Made by a program: the position numbers and the translations under genes. From Plantactinospora sp040120695 (lineage in GTDB: Bacteria; Actinomycetota; Actinomycetes; Mycobacteriales; Micromonosporaceae), in contig NZ_JBEEAC010000026.1 in the NCBI RefSeq assembly GCF_040120695.1, positions 21,490-85,489 of the forward strand: a stretch of DNA of 64,000 nt, read 5' to 3'. Positions 47,873-56,342 of the stretch are shown in pieces (position 1 is the first letter of the stretch; every line of letters begins with the position of its first letter). Under the pieces are notes generated by a model, which was given only the letters and a program-made list of their open reading frames with translations, searched no databases and was not told where the DNA came from.

Positions 47873-48502
47873 ATGAGAAGGCCGTGGGTGGTCGGCGTCT
47901 CCGGGGCATCGGGTACGCCGTATCCGGCCGCCGTGCTCGGCGGGCTGCTCGACGCGGGCGAGCCGGTGGATTTGGTCGTTTCCCGGGCTGCCCGGTTGAC
48001 GATCCTGGACGAGACCGGCCGTCCGTTCCGGGACGCGCACTGGAAGGACGACCTTGCCGCCTGGCTCGGGCGGGACCTGACCGGCGCAGACGTGGCGTAC
48101 TGGCCGGCCGGGGACCTCGCGGCCGGGCCGAGCAGCGGGTCGTACCCGACCCGGGGCATGGTGGTGGTGCCGGCGAGTACGGCGGCGTGCGCCGGCATCG
48201 CCATCGGCCTCTCCAAGGACCTGCTGCAACGGGCTGCCGAAGTGAACCTCAAGGAGCACCGGCCGGTGGTGGTGGTGCCCCGGGAGACCCCGGTCACCCG
48301 CAGCCACCTGGAGCATCTGCTCACCCTGCACGATGCCGGAGCGGTGGTGCTGCCGGCGAGCCCCGGCTTCTACGGTGCCGGAGCCGCCGCCTCCGCGCGG
48401 CAGCTCGTCGACTTCGTGGCCGGAAAGGTGCTCGACGCGCTCGACGTGCCACACTCGCTGTTCCGGCGCTGGTCCGGCGAGCTGGGGGCCGACCGGGGCT
48501 GA
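47873..48502 (+). CDS. ubiX: UbiX flavin prenyltransferase
   Basis: A 209-residue UbiX protein that joins dimethylallyl phosphate to FMN to make prFMN for UbiD enzymes, here the decarboxylase at 40319. VVGVSGASGTPYPAAVLGGL is the FMN-binding start, VVVPASTAACAGIAIGLSKDLLQRA the core, and VVVVPRETPVTRSHLEHLLTL the phosphate-binding segment. Normal length. The start ATG 47873 gives the family N-terminus; the frame is open far upstream but is not conserved there. Confidence 0.95.
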   Translation: MRRPWVVGVSGASGTPYPAAVLGGLLDAGEPVDLVVSRAARLTILDETGRPFRDAHWKDDLAAWLGRDLTGADVAYWPAGDLAAGPSSGSYPTRGMVVVPASTAACAGIAIGLSKDLLQRAAEVNLKEHRPVVVVPRETPVTRSHLEHLLTLHDAGAVVLPASPGFYGAGAAASARQLVDFVAGKVLDALDVPHSLFRRWSGELGADRG

Positions 48503-48551
48503 CCGCCCCGGCGCCGAACCCCGGCTCAGCCGCTGTCCTGGTTGCGGTGGT

Positions 48552-48833
48552 TCAGTGCAGGCCGACGTTTCCGGCCCCGGCCGGGCCGGGGCCACTCGGG
48601 GTGGCGGGCCCGGCGTTGCGCGGCCGGTTGGCGATGTCCTCGTCCACCTCGTCGAGCATCCCCTCGCCTTCGAGCAGCGCGCGTACCTCCGACTCGCGGA
48701 AGCGGCGGTGTCCGCCCGGTGTTCGGATGCTGCCGATCCGCCCGGCCGCGGCCCAGCGTGTCACGGTCTTCGGATCGACGCGGAAGAGCGCTGCCACCTC
48801 GCCCGGCGTCAGCAGACGATCTCCAGTGTCCAC
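48552..48833 (-). CDS. bldC: BldC-like MerR-type developmental regulator
   Basis: A 93-residue protein with a single winged-helix MerR-like domain: LLTPGEVAALFRVDPKTVTRWAAAGRIGSIRTPGGHRRFRESEVRALL, nearly identical in pattern to BldC of Streptomyces, which binds direct repeats cooperatively and times sporulation. There is no effector domain. The C-terminal tail (about 60-93) is longer than in S. coelicolor. I chose GTG 48833 with GGAGG 6 bases upstream; the longer frame to 48959 has no such site. Transcribed alone. Confidence 0.93.
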   Translation of the reverse strand: MDTGDRLLTPGEVAALFRVDPKTVTRWAAAGRIGSIRTPGGHRRFRESEVRALLEGEGMLDEVDEDIANRPRNAGPATPSGPGPAGAGNVGLH

Positions 48834-49081
48834 AGCCCCCTCCTCGCGTCTACGAAGCCCCCGGACTGGTAGGACCGCCCCCAGAACACATGCTTGCCAG
48901 AGCCTTCGTTTAAGGGACGTACGGCAATTACAACACCGCCGGAGTGCCGTGTCCGGCAAACGCGAAAACGTACTGTCTGTGAGGTTAGCCGGGCTGATTC
49001 ACGGCATTTAACCGCTATGTCAGCAACAATGCTGGCCACCGCGGACGGCCCGTCGACCGACCCGGACTAGGGTCTCAGAAC

Positions 49082-49534
49082 GTGGACGCGATCGACCTGA
49101 GCCTCGTCGAACTGCTGCGCGGCAACGCCCGACTCTCGTACGCCGAACTGGCCCGTCAGGTCGGCCTCTCCGCGCCGGCCGTGCACGAGCGGGTGGGCAA
49201 ACTGGAGGCCGGCGGCGTCATCCGGGGCTATCGGGCCGACGTCGAGCCGGAGGCGGTCGGGCTCGGCGTGACGGCGCTGATCGGCATCGTGCAGGACTCC
49301 GGAGGGGACACCGACGACGTACTCGAAGCGATCCGGGGCATGCCGGAAATCGAATCCTGTTACTTCATGGCCGGGGTGGAATCGTTCCTGCTCAAGGCGC
49401 GAGTTGGCACAATTGCCGAGTTGGAGCAGCTCATCCTGCGGCTGAACCGGACCGCCGGAGTCGCCTCGACCCGGACGGCCGTCGCACTCTCGACCAAATG
49501 GGAGGATCGCCCCCAGCCGCTCGGCCCGTCCTGA
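49082..49534 (+). CDS. Lrp/AsnC-family regulator
   Basis: A 150-residue regulator: HTH at about 1-60 (IDLSLVELLRGNARLSYAEL, LSAPAVHERVGKLEAGGVIRGY) and a RAM ligand-binding domain (about 65-145). The next gene, 72 bp downstream, is a cysteine-desulfhydrase-like enzyme, so a role in amino-acid, perhaps cysteine, sensing is likely. The GTG start has TAGGGT (49068-49073) 8 bases upstream and no ribosome site: a leaderless candidate. Confidence 0.92.
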   Translation: MDAIDLSLVELLRGNARLSYAELARQVGLSAPAVHERVGKLEAGGVIRGYRADVEPEAVGLGVTALIGIVQDSGGDTDDVLEAIRGMPEIESCYFMAGVESFLLKARVGTIAELEQLILRLNRTAGVASTRTAVALSTKWEDRPQPLGPS

Positions 49535-49606
49535 CCCCTGCCGGTGCCGGACCAGCGCCGGGACGGGTTCGGCCGGTCACCGGAGCAGCTTGCTACGTTC
49601 CTGGTC

Positions 49607-50698
49607 ATGGAACAGCTCGACCGGTGCGACGACGCCGAACGCGCCTGGGTCACCGAGGCGATCGCGGCGGTGGAGGCGGACGCGAACCGATCCGCCGACA
49701 CCCACCTGCTCTGCTTTCCGCTGCCCCGGCAGTGGGGGATCGACCTCTACCTCAAGGACGAGTCGGTGCACCCTACCGGGTCGTTGAAGCACCGGCTGGC
49801 CCGGTCACTCTTCCTCTACGGGCTCTGCAACGGCTGGATCGGACCGCACACCACCATTGTGGAGGCGTCGTCGGGATCGACCGCCGTCTCCGAGGCCTAC
49901 TTCGCCCGCATGCTCGGGGTCCAGTTCATCGCCGTGATGCCGGCCAGCACCTCGGCCGAGAAGATCGCGCTGATCGAGTTCCAGGGCGGAAAGTGCCATC
50001 TGGTGGACGATCCGGCCGCCGTCGTGGTCGAGGCCCGCTGGCTCGCCGAGGACCTGGGCGGGCACTTCATGGACCAGTTCACGTACGCCGAACGCGCCAC
50101 CGACTGGCGGGGCAACAACAACATCGCGGAGTCGATCTACGCGCAGCTCGCCCTGGAACGGCATCCCGTACCGGACTGGATCGTGGTCGGCGCCGGCACC
50201 GGTGGCACCAGCGCGACGATCGGCCGCTACCTCCGCTACCGGCGGCTGTCGAGCCGGCTCTGCGTGGTCGACCCGGAGAACTCCGCGTTCTATCCCGCGT
50301 GGACCTCGGCCGACTGGTCCGCCACCACCGACGCCGGATCCCGGATCGAGGGCATCGGACGGCAACGGGTCGAGGCGTCGTTCCAGCCGAGCGTCGTCGA
50401 CCGGATGGTGCGGGTGCCGGATGCGGCCTCGCTGGCCGCCATGCGCGTCGCGTCGACGGTACTGGGCCGGCGGGTCGGTGGATCGACCGGCACCAACCTC
50501 TGGGGCGCGTTCGGCCTGATCGCCGAGATGCGGGCCGCCGGCCGAACCGGGTCGGTCGTGACACTGCTCTGTGACGGCGGCGAACGCTACACCGACACGT
50601 ACTACTCCGACGAGTGGGTGGCCGGCCGGGGCCTCGACCTGGCACCGCACCGGTCCACAGTCGAACGTTTCCTGGCGACCGGTGAGTGGCCGGGGTGA
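49607..50698 (+). CDS. PLP-dependent cysteine synthase-family enzyme, Cds1-like
   Basis: A 363-residue fold-type II PLP enzyme. PTGSLKHRLARSLF carries the Schiff-base lysine K61, VEASSGSTAVSEAYFA the substrate loop, and VVGAGTGGTSATIGRY the phosphate-binding glycines. The longer C-terminus and the CDGGERYTDTYYSDEWV ending match mycobacterial Cds1, an L-cysteine desulfhydrase releasing H2S, better than CysK. The neighbouring Lrp/AsnC regulator fits a detoxification role. ATG 49607 is chosen inside a longer open frame because it gives the family start. Confidence 0.88.
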   Translation: MEQLDRCDDAERAWVTEAIAAVEADANRSADTHLLCFPLPRQWGIDLYLKDESVHPTGSLKHRLARSLFLYGLCNGWIGPHTTIVEASSGSTAVSEAYFARMLGVQFIAVMPASTSAEKIALIEFQGGKCHLVDDPAAVVVEARWLAEDLGGHFMDQFTYAERATDWRGNNNIAESIYAQLALERHPVPDWIVVGAGTGGTSATIGRYLRYRRLSSRLCVVDPENSAFYPAWTSADWSATTDAGSRIEGIGRQRVEASFQPSVVDRMVRVPDAASLAAMRVASTVLGRRVGGSTGTNLWGAFGLIAEMRAAGRTGSVVTLLCDGGERYTDTYYSDEWVAGRGLDLAPHRSTVERFLATGEWPG

Positions 50699-50711
50699 TC
50701 AGTGGCCGGGC

Positions 50712-50734
50712 TGATCAGCAGGGGCTGCTGATCA
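50712..50734. terminator. Hairpin terminator between convergent genes
   Basis: TGATCAGCAG and CTGCTGATCA form a perfect 10-bp stem with loop GGG, 13 bp after the Cds1-like stop. The surrounding gap repeats GTGGCCGGG and CAGGGGCTGC units. Confidence 0.75.
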
Positions 50735-50774
50735 ACAGGGGCTGCCGAGCAGTGGCCGGCCCGACCGGCACGGG

Positions 50775-51401
50775 TCAGCGTCGGTGCGCCAGCCCGGGGT
50801 AGTGCAGCACGTAGCCGTCGGCGTCGAGGGTCAGGTCGGCGGTGAAACTCTCGCTGGCGTACCGGACGTTGCCGTCCGCCAGCACCGTGTAGGTCTGCTC
50901 GGCCGGCACCACCTGGAGGCTGGGCACCAGCACCCAGACCGTGACGATCCGGTGCGAGCTGCCCGGTGCGGCGTCGCGCAGCCGGAGGCGACGTACCGGA
51001 AGGGTGTTGAACAGCGGCGCGGCGCCCAGGTCGACGTCGAGCGCTTCGGCGAGCCGCTCCGGCTCCTCGATCCCGGGCAGCCCGGCACCGGGCTGCCCGA
51101 CGGCGGTCAGCGCCGCGTCCAGGTCCCCCTGCTCCGCCGTGCTCGCCCGCCATCGGCCGGCGGCCCGCTCCAGCCGCAGCGTACGTAGCCACCCGGCTCC
51201 CTCGCAGCTCACCTCCAGCCCTTCGGTCGCCCAGTGCTCGTCGGTACGCAGTTCGTAGCGACAGGTGAAGGCGATCGGGTCGACGGCGAGCGCCGTGCCC
51301 CGGGCGGTGAGGCCGCGATGGTCGGTGATGAGCGCGTGATCGGCACCGGGCACGTCGGTGCGGCTCCAGAACAACGTCTTCGGCATGCTCGACATGCCCA
51401 T
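50775..51401 (-). CDS. Putative glycolipid-binding domain protein
   Basis: A 208-residue protein of mainly beta structure. LFWSRTDVPGADHALI, FTCRYELRTDEHWATEGLEVSCEG and DGYVLHYPGLAHR are the pattern of the Glycolipid_bind family (PF06475), whose role is poorly known. No signal peptide. Three in-frame ATGs lie close together (51401, 51395, 51386) without a clear ribosome site; I give the first. A longer frame to 51581 is Arg/Pro-rich and unlikely. Confidence 0.82.
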   Translation of the reverse strand: MGMSSMPKTLFWSRTDVPGADHALITDHRGLTARGTALAVDPIAFTCRYELRTDEHWATEGLEVSCEGAGWLRTLRLERAAGRWRASTAEQGDLDAALTAVGQPGAGLPGIEEPERLAEALDVDLGAAPLFNTLPVRRLRLRDAAPGSSHRIVTVWVLVPSLQVVPAEQTYTVLADGNVRYASESFTADLTLDADGYVLHYPGLAHRR

Positions 51402-51652
51402 GGACGTTACCGCCGCCAGCCGACAGGTATGCCCGACCACGCGAATCCGGCCGACGGCCGGCGACGGCGCCGATCCGGCCGACGGCCGGCGACGACGCGA
51501 GGTCGGCCTGTCGGCCGCTGGCGGCGCGAGGTCGGCCTGTCGGCCGCTGGCGGCGCCACTCGGACCGGCTGGCGGCGCCACTCGGACCGGCTACCGCCGC
51601 CGGCCCGGTAACCGAACCGGGGCCGGCACCGGTCGGCGGTGCTGCGGACCGG

Positions 51653-53605
51653 TCAGCGAGTCGGGGTCGGGCGCCGGCCGTCGAACCGGTGGTCGCGGCG
51701 GCCCCACCGGTCGTCCGACCGCTCCCCGGCGGCCCGCTCGTCGCGCGGACGCTCGTCCCGGGACCGGTCCCGGCCGGGCCGGTCGGTGTGCGGGCGGCCC
51801 TCGTGCCGGAAGCCGCCCTGCCGCCCGCCGGAGCGCCACTCGCCGCCCCGCTCGGCCCGGCCACCCTGGGACGTGCCGCCGCCGTCGCCGAACCGGTGGT
51901 CGCCGTAGCGACGCTCGGACTGCGGCCGGTCACCGTACCGGCGCTCACCCTGGAAACGGTCTCCGTAGCGGCGCTCACCCGGGGGACCGTCGCTGTGCCG
52001 GCGCTCGTCCTGCGGGCGGTCGCCGTAGCGGCGGTCGGCCCGGGGACGGTCACCGAAACGGCGGTCGGAGCGGGGACGGTCCGGGCGGGTGCCCGACCCT
52101 CGGCGCGACGCCGGCGGCTCGTCGACCACCGGCACGCCACTCGGCTCCCGGGCTCCCGTCACCTCGGCCAGCGCGGCGTCGCCGGAGCGCACCCGGGTCT
52201 GCTCCGGCTCGACACCGGCCTTCTGCAACATGGCCAGGGTGGACCGGCGCTGCTTCGGCAGTACCAGCGTGGCGACCGCACCCGACTCTCCGGCCCGGGC
52301 CGTCCGCCCGGCTCGGTGCAGGTAGTCCTTCGGATCCTTCGGCGGGTCCACGTGCACCACCAGCGAGACACCGTCGACGTGGATTCCCCGGGCCGCCACG
52401 TCGGTGGCGACCAGCACGTTCGTCCGGCCCTCCTTGAACTCGGCGAGGGTGCGGGTGCGTACCCGCTGGGTCTTTCCGCCGTGCAGCGCACCGGCCCGGA
52501 CACCGACCGCGGCGAGCTGCTCGACCAGCCGATCGACGCCCATCTGGGTCCGGGCGAACATCATGGTGCGCCCCTGCCGGGCCGCGATCGAGGCCGCCAC
52601 CGCGAACTTGTCGTGCGGCGGGATCAGCAGCATGTGGTGGTCCATCGTCGACACGGTGGCGGTCGGCGGTGCCGTCGAGTGGGTGACCGGGTCGGTCATG
52701 AACCGCTTGACGAGCGCGTCGACGTCGTTGTCCAGAGTGGCGGAGAAGAGCAGTCGCTGCGCGTCCGCCGGAGTCTTGGCCAGCAGGTCGGTGACGTCCG
52801 GCAGGAATCCCATGTCGGCCATCTGGTCGGCCTCGTCCAACACGGTGACCTCGATGTCGTCGAGCCGGCAGACGCCCCGCTCGATCAGGTCGGTCAGCCG
52901 TCCCGGCGTGGCCACCACGATCTCCACGCCACGGCGCAGCGAGTCGATCTGGCGGTCGTACGGCACACCGCCGACGGCGGTCTTGAGGAACACCCCGAGT
53001 GCCCGGCCGAGCGGCATCAGTGCGTCGTTGACCTGCATCGCGAGTTCCCGGGTCGGCACCAGGATCAGCGCCCTCGGGTGGTGTGCCCGGGCCCGCGGGC
53101 CGGCCGCCATCCGAGCCAGTACGGGCAGTCCGAACGCCAGCGTCTTGCCGGAGCCGGTCTGCCCCCGGCCGAGTACATCCCGCCCCGCGAGCGCGTCCGG
53201 CACGGTGGCCCGCTGGATCTCGAACGGAGTGTCGATGCCCTCCCGCAGCAGCGCCCGGACGAGTTGCCGAGGCAGCCCGAGCGCGGCGAAGTCGACGGGC
53301 TCGTTGACATCACCGGCGCTGTCAGCGGGGACGGCGATGTCAGCGGGGACGGCGATGTCAGCGGGGACGGTGATGTCAGCGGGGACGGCGAGGGCGTCCT
53401 GCCCGGCAACCGCGTTCGCCGAGACGTCGCTGGGGGTGCGGGAATCGTCGGCGGTCACCGCGTCGGCGGATTCAGTGCGCGGGTCGGCGACAGCCGGCAC
53501 ATTCAGAGCGGCTTGCTCGGCAGAAGCGGACGGTCCTGCCGAAACGGAACCGGATTGCGCGTCGAATACGGATGGAAACATGCTGGGATCAGCAAAGGTC
53601 GTCAA
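51653..53605 (-). CDS. DEAD-box RNA helicase with Arg/Asp-rich tail
   Basis: A 650-residue RNA helicase. An Ala/Val-rich N-terminus ends in four VPADIA repeats. The helicase core has the Q motif (FAALGLP...TPFEIQ), motif I GQTGSGKT, Ia PTRELA, II VLDEADQM, III SATL, V ATDVAARGIHVD and VI HRAGRTARAG. The C-terminal tail (about 490-650) repeats RRYGDRP-like units and should bind RNA, as in cold-shock helicases. The start is TTG 53605 with GAGAGG 6 bases upstream. Likely role in RNA unwinding or ribosome assembly. Confidence 0.95.
   Translation of the reverse strand: MTTFADPSMFPSVFDAQSGSVSAGPSASAEQAALNVPAVADPRTESADAVTADDSRTPSDVSANAVAGQDALAVPADITVPADIAVPADIAVPADSAGDVNEPVDFAALGLPRQLVRALLREGIDTPFEIQRATVPDALAGRDVLGRGQTGSGKTLAFGLPVLARMAAGPRARAHHPRALILVPTRELAMQVNDALMPLGRALGVFLKTAVGGVPYDRQIDSLRRGVEIVVATPGRLTDLIERGVCRLDDIEVTVLDEADQMADMGFLPDVTDLLAKTPADAQRLLFSATLDNDVDALVKRFMTDPVTHSTAPPTATVSTMDHHMLLIPPHDKFAVAASIAARQGRTMMFARTQMGVDRLVEQLAAVGVRAGALHGGKTQRVRTRTLAEFKEGRTNVLVATDVAARGIHVDGVSLVVHVDPPKDPKDYLHRAGRTARAGESGAVATLVLPKQRRSTLAMLQKAGVEPEQTRVRSGDAALAEVTGAREPSGVPVVDEPPASRRGSGTRPDRPRSDRRFGDRPRADRRYGDRPQDERRHSDGPPGERRYGDRFQGERRYGDRPQSERRYGDHRFGDGGGTSQGGRAERGGEWRSGGRQGGFRHEGRPHTDRPGRDRSRDERPRDERAAGERSDDRWGRRDHRFDGRRPTPTR
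53321..53392. repeat. Four 18-bp tandem units in the helicase gene
   Basis: GTCAGCGGGGACGGCGAT occurs four times (53321, 53339, 53357, 53375) with one or two changes. It encodes the VPADIA repeats near the helicase N-terminus. Confidence 0.9.
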
Positions 53606-53821
53606 GGATACCTCTCAAGCGGGGCGCATCTTCGCGATGGCCCGCCGCGACGGAGGTCGCTGCCGATTCGCCCGCAAGATCGCCCAGAGGCGCGTGGCAC
53701 GCGCCAGGTCAACAATCCACCCGAGTGTACGGGGAGCAGCGGCCACCGCCACCTCGCCGCGCACGCCAGTGGGCAGGCTCACCACCCGCGCGGGTCGACC
53801 CCGCACCCGCCGACGGCCCCG

Positions 53822-56233
53822 TCAGCTGGTCAGCAGGCCGTCGAAGAGGTTGTTGAACGCGTCGCCGGCCAGGAGCACCACCAGCAGCCCGATCACCACC
53901 AGGATGCCGAGCCCGATCAGCAGTACCAGCACCACCTTGCCGGTGTCCGTCCTCTGCGCGGGGGTGTCCGTCCAACCCTGGGCCAGGATGTGTCCGGTCA
54001 GCGAGCCCGAGTTCTCGACCTGGTTGGTGGGCATCGAGACGGTGACGTGACCCTCCGGGCCGCCGTAAACGGTGCCCGCCGCCCGCTGCTCCTGGTAGCC
54101 CGGGGAGTCCGGCACGGCCGGGCCGGTCCCCGGCTTGTCCGCAGCGGTCGGGCTGACGCCCGGTCGGTGCGAAGCGGCGGGAGCGGCGCCCGGCGGGTGC
54201 GGTGGGGTCGGGCCGGCGCCCGGCGGGTGCGGCGCGCCCGGTCGGGTTCCCGAGGCGCGGCCACCGGTCGGGGTCCGACCGGCCGGCTCGGCGGCGACGG
54301 CCGGACCGGGGTCGGCGGTGGGCAGCGAGTAACCCGGCGCACCGCCGCTGGCCAGGTTGGCCGAGGACATCGGGTTGGTCGGTGGTGGCCAGCTCGGCAG
54401 GGCGGGCGCCGGAACCACCAGCGGGGAAGCTGCCGGGGGATCTGTCGGGCGGCCACTCGGTCCGCCCGACACCGGCCTTGTCGGGTAGGCGACCGAGGTC
54501 CCCGCCGACGTCGGCGGGTACGGCACCGGGCCGGGGGGCACAGGTTCGGGGTGCGGCGGGTAGGGAGTGGGACCGGGTGGAGTAGGCGGGAACGGCGTGG
54601 GCCCCGGGGGTACCGGATGCGGGCCTGGGGGTACCGGAGCGGGCCGGGGCGGGGCCGGCGGGAACGGCGACGGAGCCGGTGGCACCGGCTCGGGGTCCGG
54701 ACTGGGTGCCGGGGGTTCCGGTGCGGGGAACGGCGTGGGCACCGGTCCCGGCTCCGGCTCCGGCTCCGGGGTCGGTTTGGGTTTGGCTGGTTCGGACGCC
54801 GGTGATGCCGGCGGATGTCCCGGTTCGGGCGGGCCGGCCTGATCCGGGGGATGTGTCGGCGCCGACGCGCCGGCCGGATCCGGTTCGGTACTCCGGTAGA
54901 CCTTCGCCACTCCCGGTACCACGGCGGCCGCGGCGGCCTCGTTCGGCAGCACCGGAGACAGCCCCGGCACCGAGGCACTGGCCCGGGTGGTGCCGGCGCG
55001 GCCCCGCGCGGCGCTGCGCTGCGGCGGCACCGTGTAGGACGGCGTACCACCAGCGGGTGCGCCGGTGTCCCGGGACGACTGGTCGGGGGTGGCTGCCGGT
55101 GCCGACAGGCTGGCTGCCGGTGGAGCCGTGAAGTGCACCGCCCCGGGCCGGTCCCGGGGCTGGCGAACCGGCTCGGCCGAGGGCGACCCGGACAGTCCGG
55201 AGGCAGCCGGCGACACGGCGGCTGACCCCATGGGCGGTGCGGACGCCGGAGCGGCCGGCGACACGGCGGCCGACCCGCTCGGCGGGCCCGCCGGGGACCT
55301 GACGGCGTTGGCGAACGCCGACCACGGGGAGTCGAGAGCCGGAGTCTGTGGACGCCGCCGTTGCAGCGGCGGCACCGGGCTACCCGGAGGCGCCGGAGTC
55401 GGCGCGGACGCCGCGGCCGGGGATGCCGCGGCCGGGGATGCCGCGGCCGGGGACGCCGCGACCGCGGACGCCGCCGGGGTGCTGGGCGCGGAGGCGGCGG
55501 CTGCCGGGGTGACCGGCGTCGGGGCGGCGGCCGCCCGGGTGACCGACTTCGCCAGCTCGCCGGCCCGGTAGGTGCGGCTTCCCGAGGACCCGGCGGGCAT
55601 CGCGGCTATCTCGGCTGCGGTGGGGGTGGTGGCCTGCCTACTCACGGCCCGGCCGCGTACCGGCGACGTCGGACCGACGGCGGCTCCCGGGTCCACTCCC
55701 GGGCTGTCGGCTTCCGGGTTCGGGTCGTCGGCTCCGGCCTGTGCTTCTGGGCTGTCGGCTTCCGGGCTCGGGTCGTCGGCCTCGGCCTGCACTTCATCGG
55801 CGGTCTCGGCTTTCGGCTCGGCCGAGTCCGGGACGGCGTCGGCGGTGTCCGGGACGGCATCGACAGCGTCCGCATCCGAGTTCGCGGCGTCCGGGACCGG
55901 GCTGGCGGCGTCCGGGTCCGGTATGGAATCCGGAGAAGCCGCATCGACCGTCTCGGCGGCCGTTGAGCCTGCGGGCGCGTCTACGGACGCATCCTGCGGC
56001 GCGTCTGCCCAGAGCGCTCCGGCGGCCGGCGGCGGCGGAGGCGCCTGGTAGGCCTCGGGAAACTCCTCCTCGGCCGAGGGCTCCGGGAGCGCTGTTCCGA
56101 CCGGCGGTGGCGGCGGCAGTGGGGGCAGCTCGCTCTCGTCCACGCTGTCCCGTTCCGGGCGGGTGGCCGCAGCCTGACCGTCAGAATCCGGGGATGCCTC
56201 CCCGAAAGCCGGTTTGACCTGCGATTCGTCCAT
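53822..56233 (-). CDS. Large proline-rich tail-anchored membrane protein
   Basis: An 803-residue, mostly disordered protein. Residues 1-200 are acidic (Asp, Glu, Pro), 220-320 hold Ala/Pro repeats (SPAAA units), and 480-590 are very Pro-rich, with PPGPxPxPP units. GHVTVSMPTNQVENSGSLTG (about 725) is the only compact-looking piece. One membrane helix lies at the C-terminus (VVLVLLIGLGILVVIGLLVVLLAG), so most of the chain faces the cytoplasm. There is no signal peptide. ATG 56233 has GGAGG 6 bases upstream. Function unknown; a scaffold or envelope-spanning role is possible. Confidence 0.8.
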   Translation of the reverse strand: MDESQVKPAFGEASPDSDGQAAATRPERDSVDESELPPLPPPPPVGTALPEPSAEEEFPEAYQAPPPPPAAGALWADAPQDASVDAPAGSTAAETVDAASPDSIPDPDAASPVPDAANSDADAVDAVPDTADAVPDSAEPKAETADEVQAEADDPSPEADSPEAQAGADDPNPEADSPGVDPGAAVGPTSPVRGRAVSRQATTPTAAEIAAMPAGSSGSRTYRAGELAKSVTRAAAAPTPVTPAAAASAPSTPAASAVAASPAAASPAAASPAAASAPTPAPPGSPVPPLQRRRPQTPALDSPWSAFANAVRSPAGPPSGSAAVSPAAPASAPPMGSAAVSPAASGLSGSPSAEPVRQPRDRPGAVHFTAPPAASLSAPAATPDQSSRDTGAPAGGTPSYTVPPQRSAARGRAGTTRASASVPGLSPVLPNEAAAAAVVPGVAKVYRSTEPDPAGASAPTHPPDQAGPPEPGHPPASPASEPAKPKPTPEPEPEPGPVPTPFPAPEPPAPSPDPEPVPPAPSPFPPAPPRPAPVPPGPHPVPPGPTPFPPTPPGPTPYPPHPEPVPPGPVPYPPTSAGTSVAYPTRPVSGGPSGRPTDPPAASPLVVPAPALPSWPPPTNPMSSANLASGGAPGYSLPTADPGPAVAAEPAGRTPTGGRASGTRPGAPHPPGAGPTPPHPPGAAPAASHRPGVSPTAADKPGTGPAVPDSPGYQEQRAAGTVYGGPEGHVTVSMPTNQVENSGSLTGHILAQGWTDTPAQRTDTGKVVLVLLIGLGILVVIGLLVVLLAGDAFNNLFDGLLTS

Positions 56234-56342
56234 TGTTGCCTCCCGCGCCCACACCCGGGCCGGTAGGCCGGGTCGGAAGTACGTCAACCCTCACCGTGCC
56301 ATATCGCGGCACAGCCGCACAGCCGGCCGGCGACCGGTACGT

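Noticed and set aside
53321..53392. CRISPR-like short repeats
   Set aside because: Units are contiguous 18-bp copies without spacers and encode VPADIA in frame.
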